Source of the DNA: Chromobacterium sinusclupearum
GTDB lineage: Bacteria > Pseudomonadota > Gammaproteobacteria > Burkholderiales > Chromobacteriaceae
Length of the DNA: 64,000 bases
NCBI RefSeq assembly: GCF_002902845.1
Contig: NZ_PPTF01000051.1
Coordinates: 20,789 to 84,788, forward strand
Direction of reading: 5' to 3'
The position numbers and the translations under genes were made by a program. Shown here one piece after another: positions 18,334-25,644 of this stretch. Numbering within the stretch: position 1 is the first letter of the stretch; each line of letters begins with the position of its first letter. Below the pieces are notes generated by a model, which worked only from the letters and a program-made list of their open reading frames with translations, was not told the DNA's origin and ran no database searches.

Positions 18334-18840
18334 TTACGGCCGGCCCTTTTGGGTCCGGCCATTTTTTTTGGCCGCGTGGTCGTGATCGTGGCTATGGCCG
18401 TGGTTGTCCTGGCCGAACGGCGTGTGGCAGACGCAAGGTTCGCCCTCGGCCGCCTCCACCAGCGTTTGCAGAATGCCGCAGTCGGCGGCGGCGTGGCTGT
18501 CGTGGCATTTGTCGCGTAAAGCCAACAGCTGCTGCTCCAACAGCCGCAGGGCCTCCACTTGCTGGTGCACCTTGGCGATCTGCTGGTCGATCAGCAGATT
18601 GATGTCCTCGCAGTCGTGCTCATGATCCGCCTTGAACGCCGCCAGGTTGCGGATGTCGGCCAGCGACATGCCCAGCGAGCGGCAATGCAGGATGAAGTTC
18701 AGTTCGCCCAGCTGCTCCGCATTGTAATGGCGGTAGCCGGAAGCCGAGCGCTGCGGCGCCGACAGCAGGCCCTCGCGCTCGTAATAACGTATGGTTTCCA
18801 CCTCGCAGCCAGTCTTTTTGGCCAGTTCACCGATCAACAT
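18334..18840 (-). CDS. cadR: MerR-family Cd/Pb-responsive regulator, CadR/PbrR type
   Basis: 168 residues. The MerR helix-turn-helix is at 1-70 (GELAKKTGCEVETIRYYERE). The metal-sensing region has the Cd/Pb-type cysteines: one in HDCED (about residue 77) and a pair near residues 112-120 in KCHDSHAAADC. A histidine-rich tail (HGHSHDHDH) follows, as in Pseudomonas CadR. It should bind the dyad in the divergent promoter, twist it on metal binding and activate the efflux ATPase. The end of the gene overlaps the lrgB terminator. Confidence 0.9.
   Translation of the reverse strand: MLIGELAKKTGCEVETIRYYEREGLLSAPQRSASGYRHYNAEQLGELNFILHCRSLGMSLADIRNLAAFKADHEHDCEDINLLIDQQIAKVHQQVEALRLLEQQLLALRDKCHDSHAAADCGILQTLVEAAEGEPCVCHTPFGQDNHGHSHDHDHAAKKNGRTQKGRP
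18338..18369 (+). terminator. Terminator of the lrgAB operon
   Basis: GGCCGGCCC at 18338-18346 pairs with GGGTCCGGCC at 18351-18360 (one bulged T), loop TTTT, followed by a run of eight T. It lies inside the 3' end of the convergent cadR gene. Confidence 0.8.
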
Positions 18841-18862
18841 CCTGCCTCCCGCTCAAAAACGC

Positions 18863-18893
18863 TTGACCCTGTAGCAACTACAGGGTGTGCAAT
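18863..18893 (+). promoter_or_regulatory. MerR-type promoter and CadR operator
   Basis: TTGACC (-35, 18863-18868) and TGCAAT (-10, 18888-18893) are separated by 19 bases, the over-long spacing that MerR-family activators correct. Within the spacer is a perfect dyad, ACCCTGTAG at 18866-18874 and CTACAGGGT at 18878-18886 with a CAA centre, closely matching the CadR/PbrR/ZntR operator type. The transcript should begin near 18900, giving a leader of only about 20 bases before cadA. Confidence 0.8.
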
Positions 18894-18920
18894 GTGCCCA
18901 GACTATCAATGGAGGCGCAT

Positions 18921-21311
18921 ATGTCAAGCGTTACGCGTTATCGCAAGGCGGGCAAACCGCATCAGAACCGGCCGCATAGCCATGGCGGCGATTGCTGCTC
19001 GGCCAAGGTGGAGGCGGGCCTGGCGCTGGCCGACGCGCAGCGTCACGACCACGCGCACGATCACAGCCATGCGCATGGCGCATCGTGTTCGCAAGAGCAT
19101 GGCCACGATCACAAGCACGATCATAAACATGATCACGGCCATGGCGCCGGCTGTTCGCACCATCATGATGACGCGCCGGCCCGCGTGCAACTGGGCCAGG
19201 GGCAGGGCGCCAAGCGTTCCCGGCTGCAGATCCAGGCCATGGACTGCCCGACCGAAGCCCGCCTGATCGAAAAGGCCTTGTCCGGCATGAACGGCGTGGT
19301 GGCGCTGGAGTTCAACTTCATCGAGCGCGTATTGCTGCTGCAACATGATCTGCCGAATCTGGACGACGTCAAACGCGCCATCGCCAAAGTCGGCATGCAG
19401 GCGGTGGAACTGGGCGGGGGCGAACATGCCGCCGCGCCGATTGTCTCCACCCGCCGCGCCAATCTGCTATTGCTGGCCTCCGGACTGACCGCGGCCGCGG
19501 CGGAAGCCACGGCCTGGAGCCTGGGCGACGGCAAGCCGGCGGTGGCGGCGCTGGCGCTGGCTTCCATTTTGCTGGGCGGCACCGCCACGCTGAAAAAGGG
19601 CTGGATCGCGTTGTCCACCCGCACCCTGAACATCCACTTCCTGATGTCTGTCGCGGTGATCGGCGCCATGCTGATCGGCCAGTGGCCGGAAGCGGCGATG
19701 GTGCTGTTCCTGTTCGCCATTGCCGAGCGGCTGGAGGCGATGTCGCTGTCCCGCGCCGGCGAAGCGGTGCGCGCGTTGATGGCGCTGGCGCCGGAAACCG
19801 CCTGGGTGGCCGATGGTGCCGGCTGGCGCGAGGCGCAGGCCGCCGAGGTGGCGGTGGGCAGCCGCGTGCGGGTGCGTCCGGGCGAGCGCGTGCCGCTGGA
19901 CGGCCGCATCGTATCCGGCCACAGCAGCTTCAATGAAGCGCCGATCACCGGCGAAAGCCTGCCGGTGGACAAGGGGCCGAACGACGGCGTGTTTGCCGGC
20001 AGCATCAACGGCAGCGGCGTGATCGAGATCGAAACCACCGCCGCGGCGTCCGGCTCGGTGCTGGCGCGCATCATCGCCACCGTGCGCGACGCGCAGGCCG
20101 CCAAGGCGCCGACGCAACGCTTCATCGACCGATTCGCCGCCGGCTATACCCCGGTGGTGCTGGCGCTGGCCGCGCTGTTCGCGGTGGGGGCGTCGCTGGC
20201 CGGCCTGCTGCCGTGGCATCAGGCCATCTACAGCGCGCTGGTGATGCTGGTGATCGCCTGCCCGTGCGCGCTGGTGATCGCCACGCCGGTGACGGTGGTC
20301 AGCGCCCTGGCTTCCGCCGCGCGCCACGGCCTGCTGGTGAAGGGTGGCGCGCCGCTGGAAATGGCCGCCCGCATCGATACCGTATGCCTGGACAAGACCG
20401 GCACGCTGACCCGCGGCGAGCCCAGCATTACCCGCGTCCTCCCGCTGGCCGGCGATAGCGAAGAAGCCGTGCTGGCCTGGGCGGCGGCGCTGGACAGCCA
20501 TTCCACCCATCCGCTGGCGCGCGCGGTGCTGGACGAGGCCGCCAAGCGCGGTGTGGCCATCCCCGCCTCGGCGCAGGTGAGCGAGCTGATCGGCCGCGGT
20601 GTCAGCGGCCAGGTTGAGGGACTATCCCTGCAACTGGGCAGCCGTCGCCTGGCGGAAGAACAGGGCGCGTTGTCGCCGCAGCTGAAACAGACCTTGCAGG
20701 CGCTGGACGTCGCTGGGGAAGGCGCGCTGGTCTTGCTGAGCGGCGACAAGGCGCTGGCGGTGTTGGCGGTGGCCGATCAGGTGCGGCCGGAAGCGGCGGC
20801 TACGATTGCTCGGCTGAATCGCCTGGGCGTGCGTACGGTGATGCTCAGCGGCGACAGCCCGCAGGTGGTGACCGCCATCGCCAGGCTGACCGGCGTCGGC
20901 GCGGCCCATGGCGGCCTGCTGCCGCAGGACAAGCTGCGCCATATCGAAAGGCTGCAACAGGAAGGCAAGGTGGCGATGGTGGGCGACGGCGTCAACGACG
21001 CGCCGGCCTTGGCCCGCGCCGATCTGGGCATCGCCATGGGCGCCGCCGGTTCGGACAGCGCGCTGGAAACCGCCGGCGTGGCGCTGATGGACGACAAGCT
21101 GTCGCGCTTGGCCGACCTGATCGCCCATGCCCGCCGCACCGCCCGCGTGCTGAAAGTGAATATCGCCATCGCGCTGGGCATCAAGCTGGTGTTCTTCGGC
21201 CTGGCGCTGGCCGGCGTAGCCAGCCTGTGGATGGCGGTGTTCGCCGATGTGGGCACCAGTTTGATCGTCATCGGCAACGGCCTGCGGCTGGCGCGCAAAG
21301 TCCAGGCCTGA
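18921..21311 (+). CDS. cadA: Cd2+/Zn2+/Pb2+-exporting P1B-type ATPase
   Basis: 796 residues. A long His-rich N-terminus (residues ~35-85, many HDH and HGH units) precedes a heavy-metal-associated domain with MDCPTE (Cys109), the variant form common in Pseudomonas CadA. The transmembrane metal site is CPC (447-449), the phosphorylated Asp491 is in DKTGTLT, and GDGVNDAPAL marks the hinge. It exports divalent Cd, Zn or Pb from the cytoplasm. The ATG at 18921 has GGAGG five bases upstream; a GTG at 18885 lies within the promoter and is rejected. Divergent from cadR. Confidence 0.93.
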   Translation: MSSVTRYRKAGKPHQNRPHSHGGDCCSAKVEAGLALADAQRHDHAHDHSHAHGASCSQEHGHDHKHDHKHDHGHGAGCSHHHDDAPARVQLGQGQGAKRSRLQIQAMDCPTEARLIEKALSGMNGVVALEFNFIERVLLLQHDLPNLDDVKRAIAKVGMQAVELGGGEHAAAPIVSTRRANLLLLASGLTAAAAEATAWSLGDGKPAVAALALASILLGGTATLKKGWIALSTRTLNIHFLMSVAVIGAMLIGQWPEAAMVLFLFAIAERLEAMSLSRAGEAVRALMALAPETAWVADGAGWREAQAAEVAVGSRVRVRPGERVPLDGRIVSGHSSFNEAPITGESLPVDKGPNDGVFAGSINGSGVIEIETTAAASGSVLARIIATVRDAQAAKAPTQRFIDRFAAGYTPVVLALAALFAVGASLAGLLPWHQAIYSALVMLVIACPCALVIATPVTVVSALASAARHGLLVKGGAPLEMAARIDTVCLDKTGTLTRGEPSITRVLPLAGDSEEAVLAWAAALDSHSTHPLARAVLDEAAKRGVAIPASAQVSELIGRGVSGQVEGLSLQLGSRRLAEEQGALSPQLKQTLQALDVAGEGALVLLSGDKALAVLAVADQVRPEAAATIARLNRLGVRTVMLSGDSPQVVTAIARLTGVGAAHGGLLPQDKLRHIERLQQEGKVAMVGDGVNDAPALARADLGIAMGAAGSDSALETAGVALMDDKLSRLADLIAHARRTARVLKVNIAIALGIKLVFFGLALAGVASLWMAVFADVGTSLIVIGNGLRLARKVQA

Positions 21312-21312
21312 T

Positions 21313-22035
21313 TCAGGCGTAGGTATCGATATGCTGCCCCGGTTGGGTTTGACTGCCCTCCGGGGCGCTGGCTTTTTGGGCTTTTTCCAATGGGCTGAGT
21401 TTGGAATTGCCGTTTTGCTGCGTCAGCTCTGCCTGACGCGCCTGTTGCTCCACTTGCGAAGCTTCCGCGGCCACCGCCCGGTCTTGTCCTGATGGGTCTG
21501 CCGGCGCCAGCGCCGCGGCGCGCACCGTTTCCGCGTTTTGTATCGTCTGCTGCGGCGTACTGCCGCGGCTCAATTGAATCGGCACTTCCCCGCCTATCGC
21601 GTACTGCTTGCCATCCGGCCCTTGCTCATAGGTGAAGCTGGCGGCGCCGGCCAGCGAGCCGCCAGCTGCCTGGTGCGCCGCCTCATGCCGTCGCACGTCG
21701 GTATCGCGCGCCTTCAGTTCCGTCACTTCCTTCTGCTGCGCATCGTTCAGCGGTTTGCCATCGGGAGCCTTGGGCGCGGCCGGGTTGGCGTTTTGAGTTT
21801 GGCTGGCGGCGGGTTTGCCGTTTTGGCTGTCCGGATTGCCTTGCTTGTCCGCCGAGCCGCTTTGGCTTGCACCGGATACGGTGTTGGCTGAGTTGGACTG
21901 GGAGCTGTCTGCGTTTGCGGCGGGCACGATGGAAGCATCCGCCCGCAATTGCTGGCAGGCGGGGCATTGGCAATTGGCGCCATGGACGGGCAGGGTATAG
22001 CCGCCATAGCCGCCGGAAATGCTGGAGATGGACAT
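21313..22035 (-). CDS. SprA-related putative zinc metallopeptidase
   Basis: 240 residues. The N-terminal third has a CQCPACQQ cysteine cluster and a long Ser/Gln/Asn/Pro-rich low-complexity linker (about 35-95). The core contains a zinc-protease-like HEAAH motif followed by the family's AGGSLAGAASFTYEQGPDGKQYAIGGEV segment, which identifies the SprA-related (catalase-like proteobacterial) family. Function is unknown. ATG at 22035 is chosen because AGAAGGAAG precedes it; the upstream Met at 22056 has none. It is convergent with cadA, leaving one base between them. Confidence 0.75.
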   Translation of the reverse strand: MSISSISGGYGGYTLPVHGANCQCPACQQLRADASIVPAANADSSQSNSANTVSGASQSGSADKQGNPDSQNGKPAASQTQNANPAAPKAPDGKPLNDAQQKEVTELKARDTDVRRHEAAHQAAGGSLAGAASFTYEQGPDGKQYAIGGEVPIQLSRGSTPQQTIQNAETVRAAALAPADPSGQDRAVAAEASQVEQQARQAELTQQNGNSKLSPLEKAQKASAPEGSQTQPGQHIDTYA

Positions 22036-22131
22036 GGCGCAACTTCCTTCTAGCATTGCAGTATAGAAGCCGTTGCTGTTTATTCCAATCTACGTGGCAG
22101 AATGCCGGGTATTGAAACGAGGGAGACAAGA

Positions 22132-22608
22132 ATGAGCGAACAGAGCCAGGGTCAGCGCGAGTTGACGATGTCGGTGTTGATGACGCCGGATATGGCCAAT
22201 TTTTCCGGCAATGTGCACGGCGGCGTGCTGCTGAAGCTGCTGGACCAGGTGGCCTATGCCTGCGCCAGCCGTTACGCCGGCTGCTATGTGGTCACGCTGT
22301 CGGTGGACCAGGTGCTGTTCAAGCAGCCCATCCACGTGGGCGAGCTGGTGACCTTCCTCGCCAGCGTCAACCACGTTGGCCGCACCTCGATGGAGGTGGG
22401 CATCAAGGTGGTGGCGGAAAACATTCAGACCCGCGCCCAGCGGCACACCAACAGCTGCTATTTCACCATGGTGGCCTACCAGGACGGCAAGCCGATGACG
22501 GTGCCGACGCTGGTGCTGGAAACCGAGGAGCAGCGTCAGCGTTTCCGCGCGGCGGAGATGCGCAAGCAGTTGCGCATTGAGATGCAACAGCGCAAGGAAG
22601 GCGCCTAA
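22132..22608 (+). CDS. Acyl-CoA thioesterase, hotdog fold (YciA type)
   Basis: 158 residues with the hotdog-fold signature: NVHGGVLLKLLDQVAYACA (the central helix with Asp as probable catalytic residue), and the second strand ...SVDQVLFKQPIHVGELV. It should hydrolyse acyl-CoA to free acid and CoA in the cytoplasm; chain-length preference cannot be read. The ATG at 22132 has GAGGGAGA upstream; the ORF extends further but with no site. It is divergent from the metallopeptidase gene with a 96-base gap. Confidence 0.87.
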   Translation: MSEQSQGQRELTMSVLMTPDMANFSGNVHGGVLLKLLDQVAYACASRYAGCYVVTLSVDQVLFKQPIHVGELVTFLASVNHVGRTSMEVGIKVVAENIQTRAQRHTNSCYFTMVAYQDGKPMTVPTLVLETEEQRQRFRAAEMRKQLRIEMQQRKEGA

Positions 22609-22679
22609 TCTTTCCGCGGGCGCTGTCGCCAGGACGGCGCCTGCTCTACAATGCGCCGTTTGTTTCTGGCGCGCTTCTC

Positions 22680-23354
22680 ATGTACACCCTGATCCATACC
22701 GATCCCCGTTTCTACCTGCTGGACAAGCATCCCGGCGTCAGCTTCCATCGCGATGGCGATGCGCCGGGGCTGATGGAGGCGCTGCGCGCCGGGCTGGGCG
22801 ACGAGGCGCTGTGGCCGGTGCATCGGCTCGATCGCATCACTTCTGGGCTGATCCTGGTGGCGCGTTCCGCGGAAGTGGCGCGCGCGCTGGGCGAGGCGCT
22901 GGCGGAGCGGGAAGTGGAGAAGTACTACCTGGCTTTGTCGGACCGCAAGCCGGCCAAGAAGCAGGGGCGGATCAGCGGCGATATGGTCAAGGGGCGCGGC
23001 GGCGCGTGGCGCTTGACGCCGACGCAGGCCAATCCGGCGGTGACGCAGTGCTTCAGCCACTCCCTGCGGCCGGGCGTCAGGCTGTTTCTGCTGCGGCCGC
23101 GCACGGGAAAGACGCACCAGCTGAGGGTGGCGATGAAATCGTTAGGCGCGCCGATACTCGGCGATGAATTGTACGGCGGGACGCCGGCCGACCGCGGCTA
23201 TCTGCATGCCTACGCCTTGCGCTTTGAGCTGGATGGCGAACGTTTTGCCTTTATCCAGCCGCCTGACTACGGCGAATGGTTCACCGGCGATGCCTGCCGC
23301 GCCTTGCTGGCGCAGCTGGGCGAGCCGTGGTCGCAACCTTGGCCGGGCGCGTAA
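22680..23354 (+). CDS. RluA-family pseudouridine synthase
   Basis: 224 residues. The catalytic aspartate is Asp51 in the family motif HRLDRITSG, and the C-terminal RPRTGKTHQLRVAM...LGDELYGG block is also diagnostic. It lacks an N-terminal S4 domain and is shorter than RluA, RluC or RluD, matching the small RluA-like subfamily of unknown RNA target. It isomerises uridine to pseudouridine in rRNA or tRNA. TACAAT at 22646-22651 may be its -10 element. Confidence 0.85.
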   Translation: MYTLIHTDPRFYLLDKHPGVSFHRDGDAPGLMEALRAGLGDEALWPVHRLDRITSGLILVARSAEVARALGEALAEREVEKYYLALSDRKPAKKQGRISGDMVKGRGGAWRLTPTQANPAVTQCFSHSLRPGVRLFLLRPRTGKTHQLRVAMKSLGAPILGDELYGGTPADRGYLHAYALRFELDGERFAFIQPPDYGEWFTGDACRALLAQLGEPWSQPWPGA

Positions 23355-23368
23355 ACACCCAGGCCAGA

Positions 23369-24178
23369 TTAGGCGGCGACGGTTTCCGGCTGGAAGCGAG
23401 TCAGGCTGATCTGATGGCGCTGGCACAGCTCGGCGAAGGCGTCGCTGGCCAGATAATCGTATTCACGGCTGCGGCAGGCGGCGATCGGATCGTCGGCGTC
23501 CTGGCCCGGCAGGCCCGGGTGGCACATGATCAGGGCGTGATTGGGGCTGCGCGCCAGCCAGGATTGCATCAGACCGGCAAAGTCGGCCTGCGGCGTCAGC
23601 GAATACATGCCGCCGAACCACGGCGTGGTGGCGAAGCCGCGCTGCTGCGCCTGTTCGTCGAAGTTGGTGCAGACGCTGCGCAAAATCAATGACTTGAGCC
23701 GGTTGTCGCCGGGATGGCCCAGCTTGTCCGGCGCGCGCAGATACGGCAGCCGGTCTTCCGGCCAGCGGTGCTGGATGGCGTCGAACAGCGCGTCGCGGAT
23801 GACCGGCAGCGCATGCACATGCTGGTGGCCGTCGACGAAGTCCGGCAGACGGCCGAAGTGTTCCGCGAAGCGGTCGATCTGGGCCAGCATCTCGTCGCGC
23901 AGCGTCGGTTGCGACAGTTGGCGCAGCTGGCTTTTCATCAGCCAGTGCGACAGCGGCTTGGCCGGCGCGCCAAACGCATGCGTGAGGTTGAAATGCAGGC
24001 CGACATCGACCCGGTTCGCCCGCGCCTTGAGTTCGCCAGCCAGTTCAGGCCAGTGCGGCGACTGGCTGAGCACGCTGGTAGCGGACAGGCGCCCGGCATC
24101 GATCAGTTGCAGGATGCCGGCGCTGATGCTGCCGGACTGGGCGAAGTCATCGGCGCAGAGAGTCAATCGTTTCGTCAT
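23369..24178 (-). CDS. YdjC-family polysaccharide deacetylase, NaxD-like
   Basis: 269 residues. Metal-site features of the YdjC family are visible: CADDF (Asp10-Asp11), His62 in GLHFNLTH, and the HxxxH-type pair in DGHQHVHALP. Family members remove acetyl from N-acetyl sugars (ChbG) or from undecaprenyl-phosphate N-acetylhexosamine (NaxD of Francisella, needed for aminosugar addition to lipid A). It is the last gene of a minus-strand operon with GtrA-, GtrB- and ArnT-like genes, which favours the NaxD role. ATG at 24178 is chosen on family similarity; its ribosome site is weak and a GTG at 24229 is the alternative. Confidence 0.82.
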   Translation of the reverse strand: MTKRLTLCADDFAQSGSISAGILQLIDAGRLSATSVLSQSPHWPELAGELKARANRVDVGLHFNLTHAFGAPAKPLSHWLMKSQLRQLSQPTLRDEMLAQIDRFAEHFGRLPDFVDGHQHVHALPVIRDALFDAIQHRWPEDRLPYLRAPDKLGHPGDNRLKSLILRSVCTNFDEQAQQRGFATTPWFGGMYSLTPQADFAGLMQSWLARSPNHALIMCHPGLPGQDADDPIAACRSREYDYLASDAFAELCQRHQISLTRFQPETVAA

Positions 24179-24233
24179 GGATGGTATGACTGGCGGCTTT
24201 GACAAAAGTTTACGAAGCAATTTTGTCACGGCA

Positions 24234-24623
24234 TTAATTTGTATGTGGCGCCGAGGCAAAGGCCCACAGCTTGCCCAGCACGAAAGTCAACACCGCCACC
24301 GCGAACAGCACAATCGCCAGCGAGACGCGGTAATCCAGCGGCGTGCAGCGCAGCAGCAGGAAGTACAACGCTTCGTTGACGCAGAAGCTGAGGCAGGAGA
24401 CGCCGAAGAAGCGCGGCAGCGCCTGACGGTGCGGCACATGGCGCGCTTCGAAAGTGAAGCGACGATGGCCCCAGTAGCTGATCTGAAACGCGCCAAGGAA
24501 GCCCAGCACATTGGCGACGAGCGGCGCTACGCCCAGCGGCACCAGCGCCAGCGTCACCAGGGCGAAATGCAGCAGCATGGCGGAGACCCCCACCACGCCG
24601 AACCAGAACAGTTGCCGCGTCAT
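24234..24623 (-). CDS. GtrA-family membrane protein (lipid-linked sugar flippase)
   Basis: 129 residues with four membrane helices and the family's opening (FWFGVVGVSAMLLHFALVT) and mid-part (QISYWGHRRFTF). GtrA proteins are thought to flip undecaprenyl-phosphate-linked sugars across the inner membrane. The start codon overlaps the stop of the glycosyltransferase gene by four bases, so the two products are made together. In this operon it would deliver the aminosugar to the periplasmic ArnT-like transferase. Confidence 0.87.
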   Translation of the reverse strand: MTRQLFWFGVVGVSAMLLHFALVTLALVPLGVAPLVANVLGFLGAFQISYWGHRRFTFEARHVPHRQALPRFFGVSCLSFCVNEALYFLLLRCTPLDYRVSLAIVLFAVAVLTFVLGKLWAFASAPHTN

Positions 24624-25630
24624 GCCTGATCGTCTTCCCGTTTGTGGACCCGGCTGATCAGATAGGTAGGACGGCCCTTCACTTCATTGAAGATGCGGCC
24701 GACGTATTCGCCCAGAATGCCGATGGACAGCAGTTGCACGCCGCCAAGGAAGGTGACGGCGACAGCCAGCGTCGGCCAGCCGCTGACCGGGTTGCCGAAC
24801 AGCAGCGTGTGCAAGAGTTCCCATAGCGCGTAGCCGATGGACAGCAGCGAGATGAAGAAGCCAACCAGCGTCCAGATGCGCAGCGGCATATTGGAAAAGG
24901 CGGTCAGGCCGGTCAGCCCCAGGCCCAGCAGGTTGCGGAAATTGAAGCTGCTTTTGCCGGCGCGGCGCTCCTGCGTTTGCGTCTCCAGCGCCAACTGGGT
25001 GAAGCCCACCCAGTTGTACAGGCCTTTCATGAAGCGGTTGCGTTCCGGCATCTGGCGCAGCGCGTCCAGAATGCAGCGGTCCAGCACGCGGAAGTCCTGG
25101 GTGTTCTCCGGGATCTTCAGCGGCGCGCCGGTGTTCAAGAGCGCGTAGAACACGCGGGTGAAGGCGCGCTTGGCCAGGGTTTCGTTGTCGCGGTTGGCGC
25201 GCACGCTGTACACCATGTCATAGCCTTCGCGCCATTTGTCCAGAAACACCGGCACCATTTCCGGCGGATGCTGGAAGTCGCCGTCTATCAGCACCGCCAC
25301 GTCGCCCTGGATGTGGTCGATGCCGGCGGTCAGCGCGATCTCCTTGCCGAAGTTGCGCGACAGCTGGATCAGCGTCACCGGCAGGCGCTGGCTGGCCTGC
25401 AGCACCTTGGGCACGGTGTCGTCGCGGCTGCCGTCGTCCACTACCACCAGCTCATGGCGCAAGCCTTGTTCCGTGAGCAGGCGGTGCAGCGTCTCCAGCA
25501 TCGGCACGATGTTTTCGGATTCGTTGTAAGCCGGGATGATGCAGCTGACCAGCGGGTCGGCCGGGCGCTCGGCGGCGCGCAGCGCCAGCAGATAGGGCGG
25601 AGTGAAGCCGTGGTTGAGGGTATCGGTCAT
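24620..25630 (-). CDS. Glycosyltransferase family 2, GtrB/ArnC-like undecaprenyl-phosphate glycosyltransferase
   Basis: 336 residues. The cytoplasmic GT-A domain shows VVDDGSRDDT and the acceptor-side DGDFQHPPE motif; two membrane helices near residues 235-300 anchor it, as in GtrB, ArnC and DPM-type enzymes. It should transfer a sugar (here probably N-acetylglucosamine or similar) from a nucleotide donor to undecaprenyl phosphate on the cytoplasmic face. It follows the ArnT-like gene by 14 bases and overlaps GtrA by four. Confidence 0.88.
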   Translation of the reverse strand: MTDTLNHGFTPPYLLALRAAERPADPLVSCIIPAYNESENIVPMLETLHRLLTEQGLRHELVVVDDGSRDDTVPKVLQASQRLPVTLIQLSRNFGKEIALTAGIDHIQGDVAVLIDGDFQHPPEMVPVFLDKWREGYDMVYSVRANRDNETLAKRAFTRVFYALLNTGAPLKIPENTQDFRVLDRCILDALRQMPERNRFMKGLYNWVGFTQLALETQTQERRAGKSSFNFRNLLGLGLTGLTAFSNMPLRIWTLVGFFISLLSIGYALWELLHTLLFGNPVSGWPTLAVAVTFLGGVQLLSIGILGEYVGRIFNEVKGRPTYLISRVHKREDDQA

Positions 25631-25644
25631 GGTTCTATCCGGAA

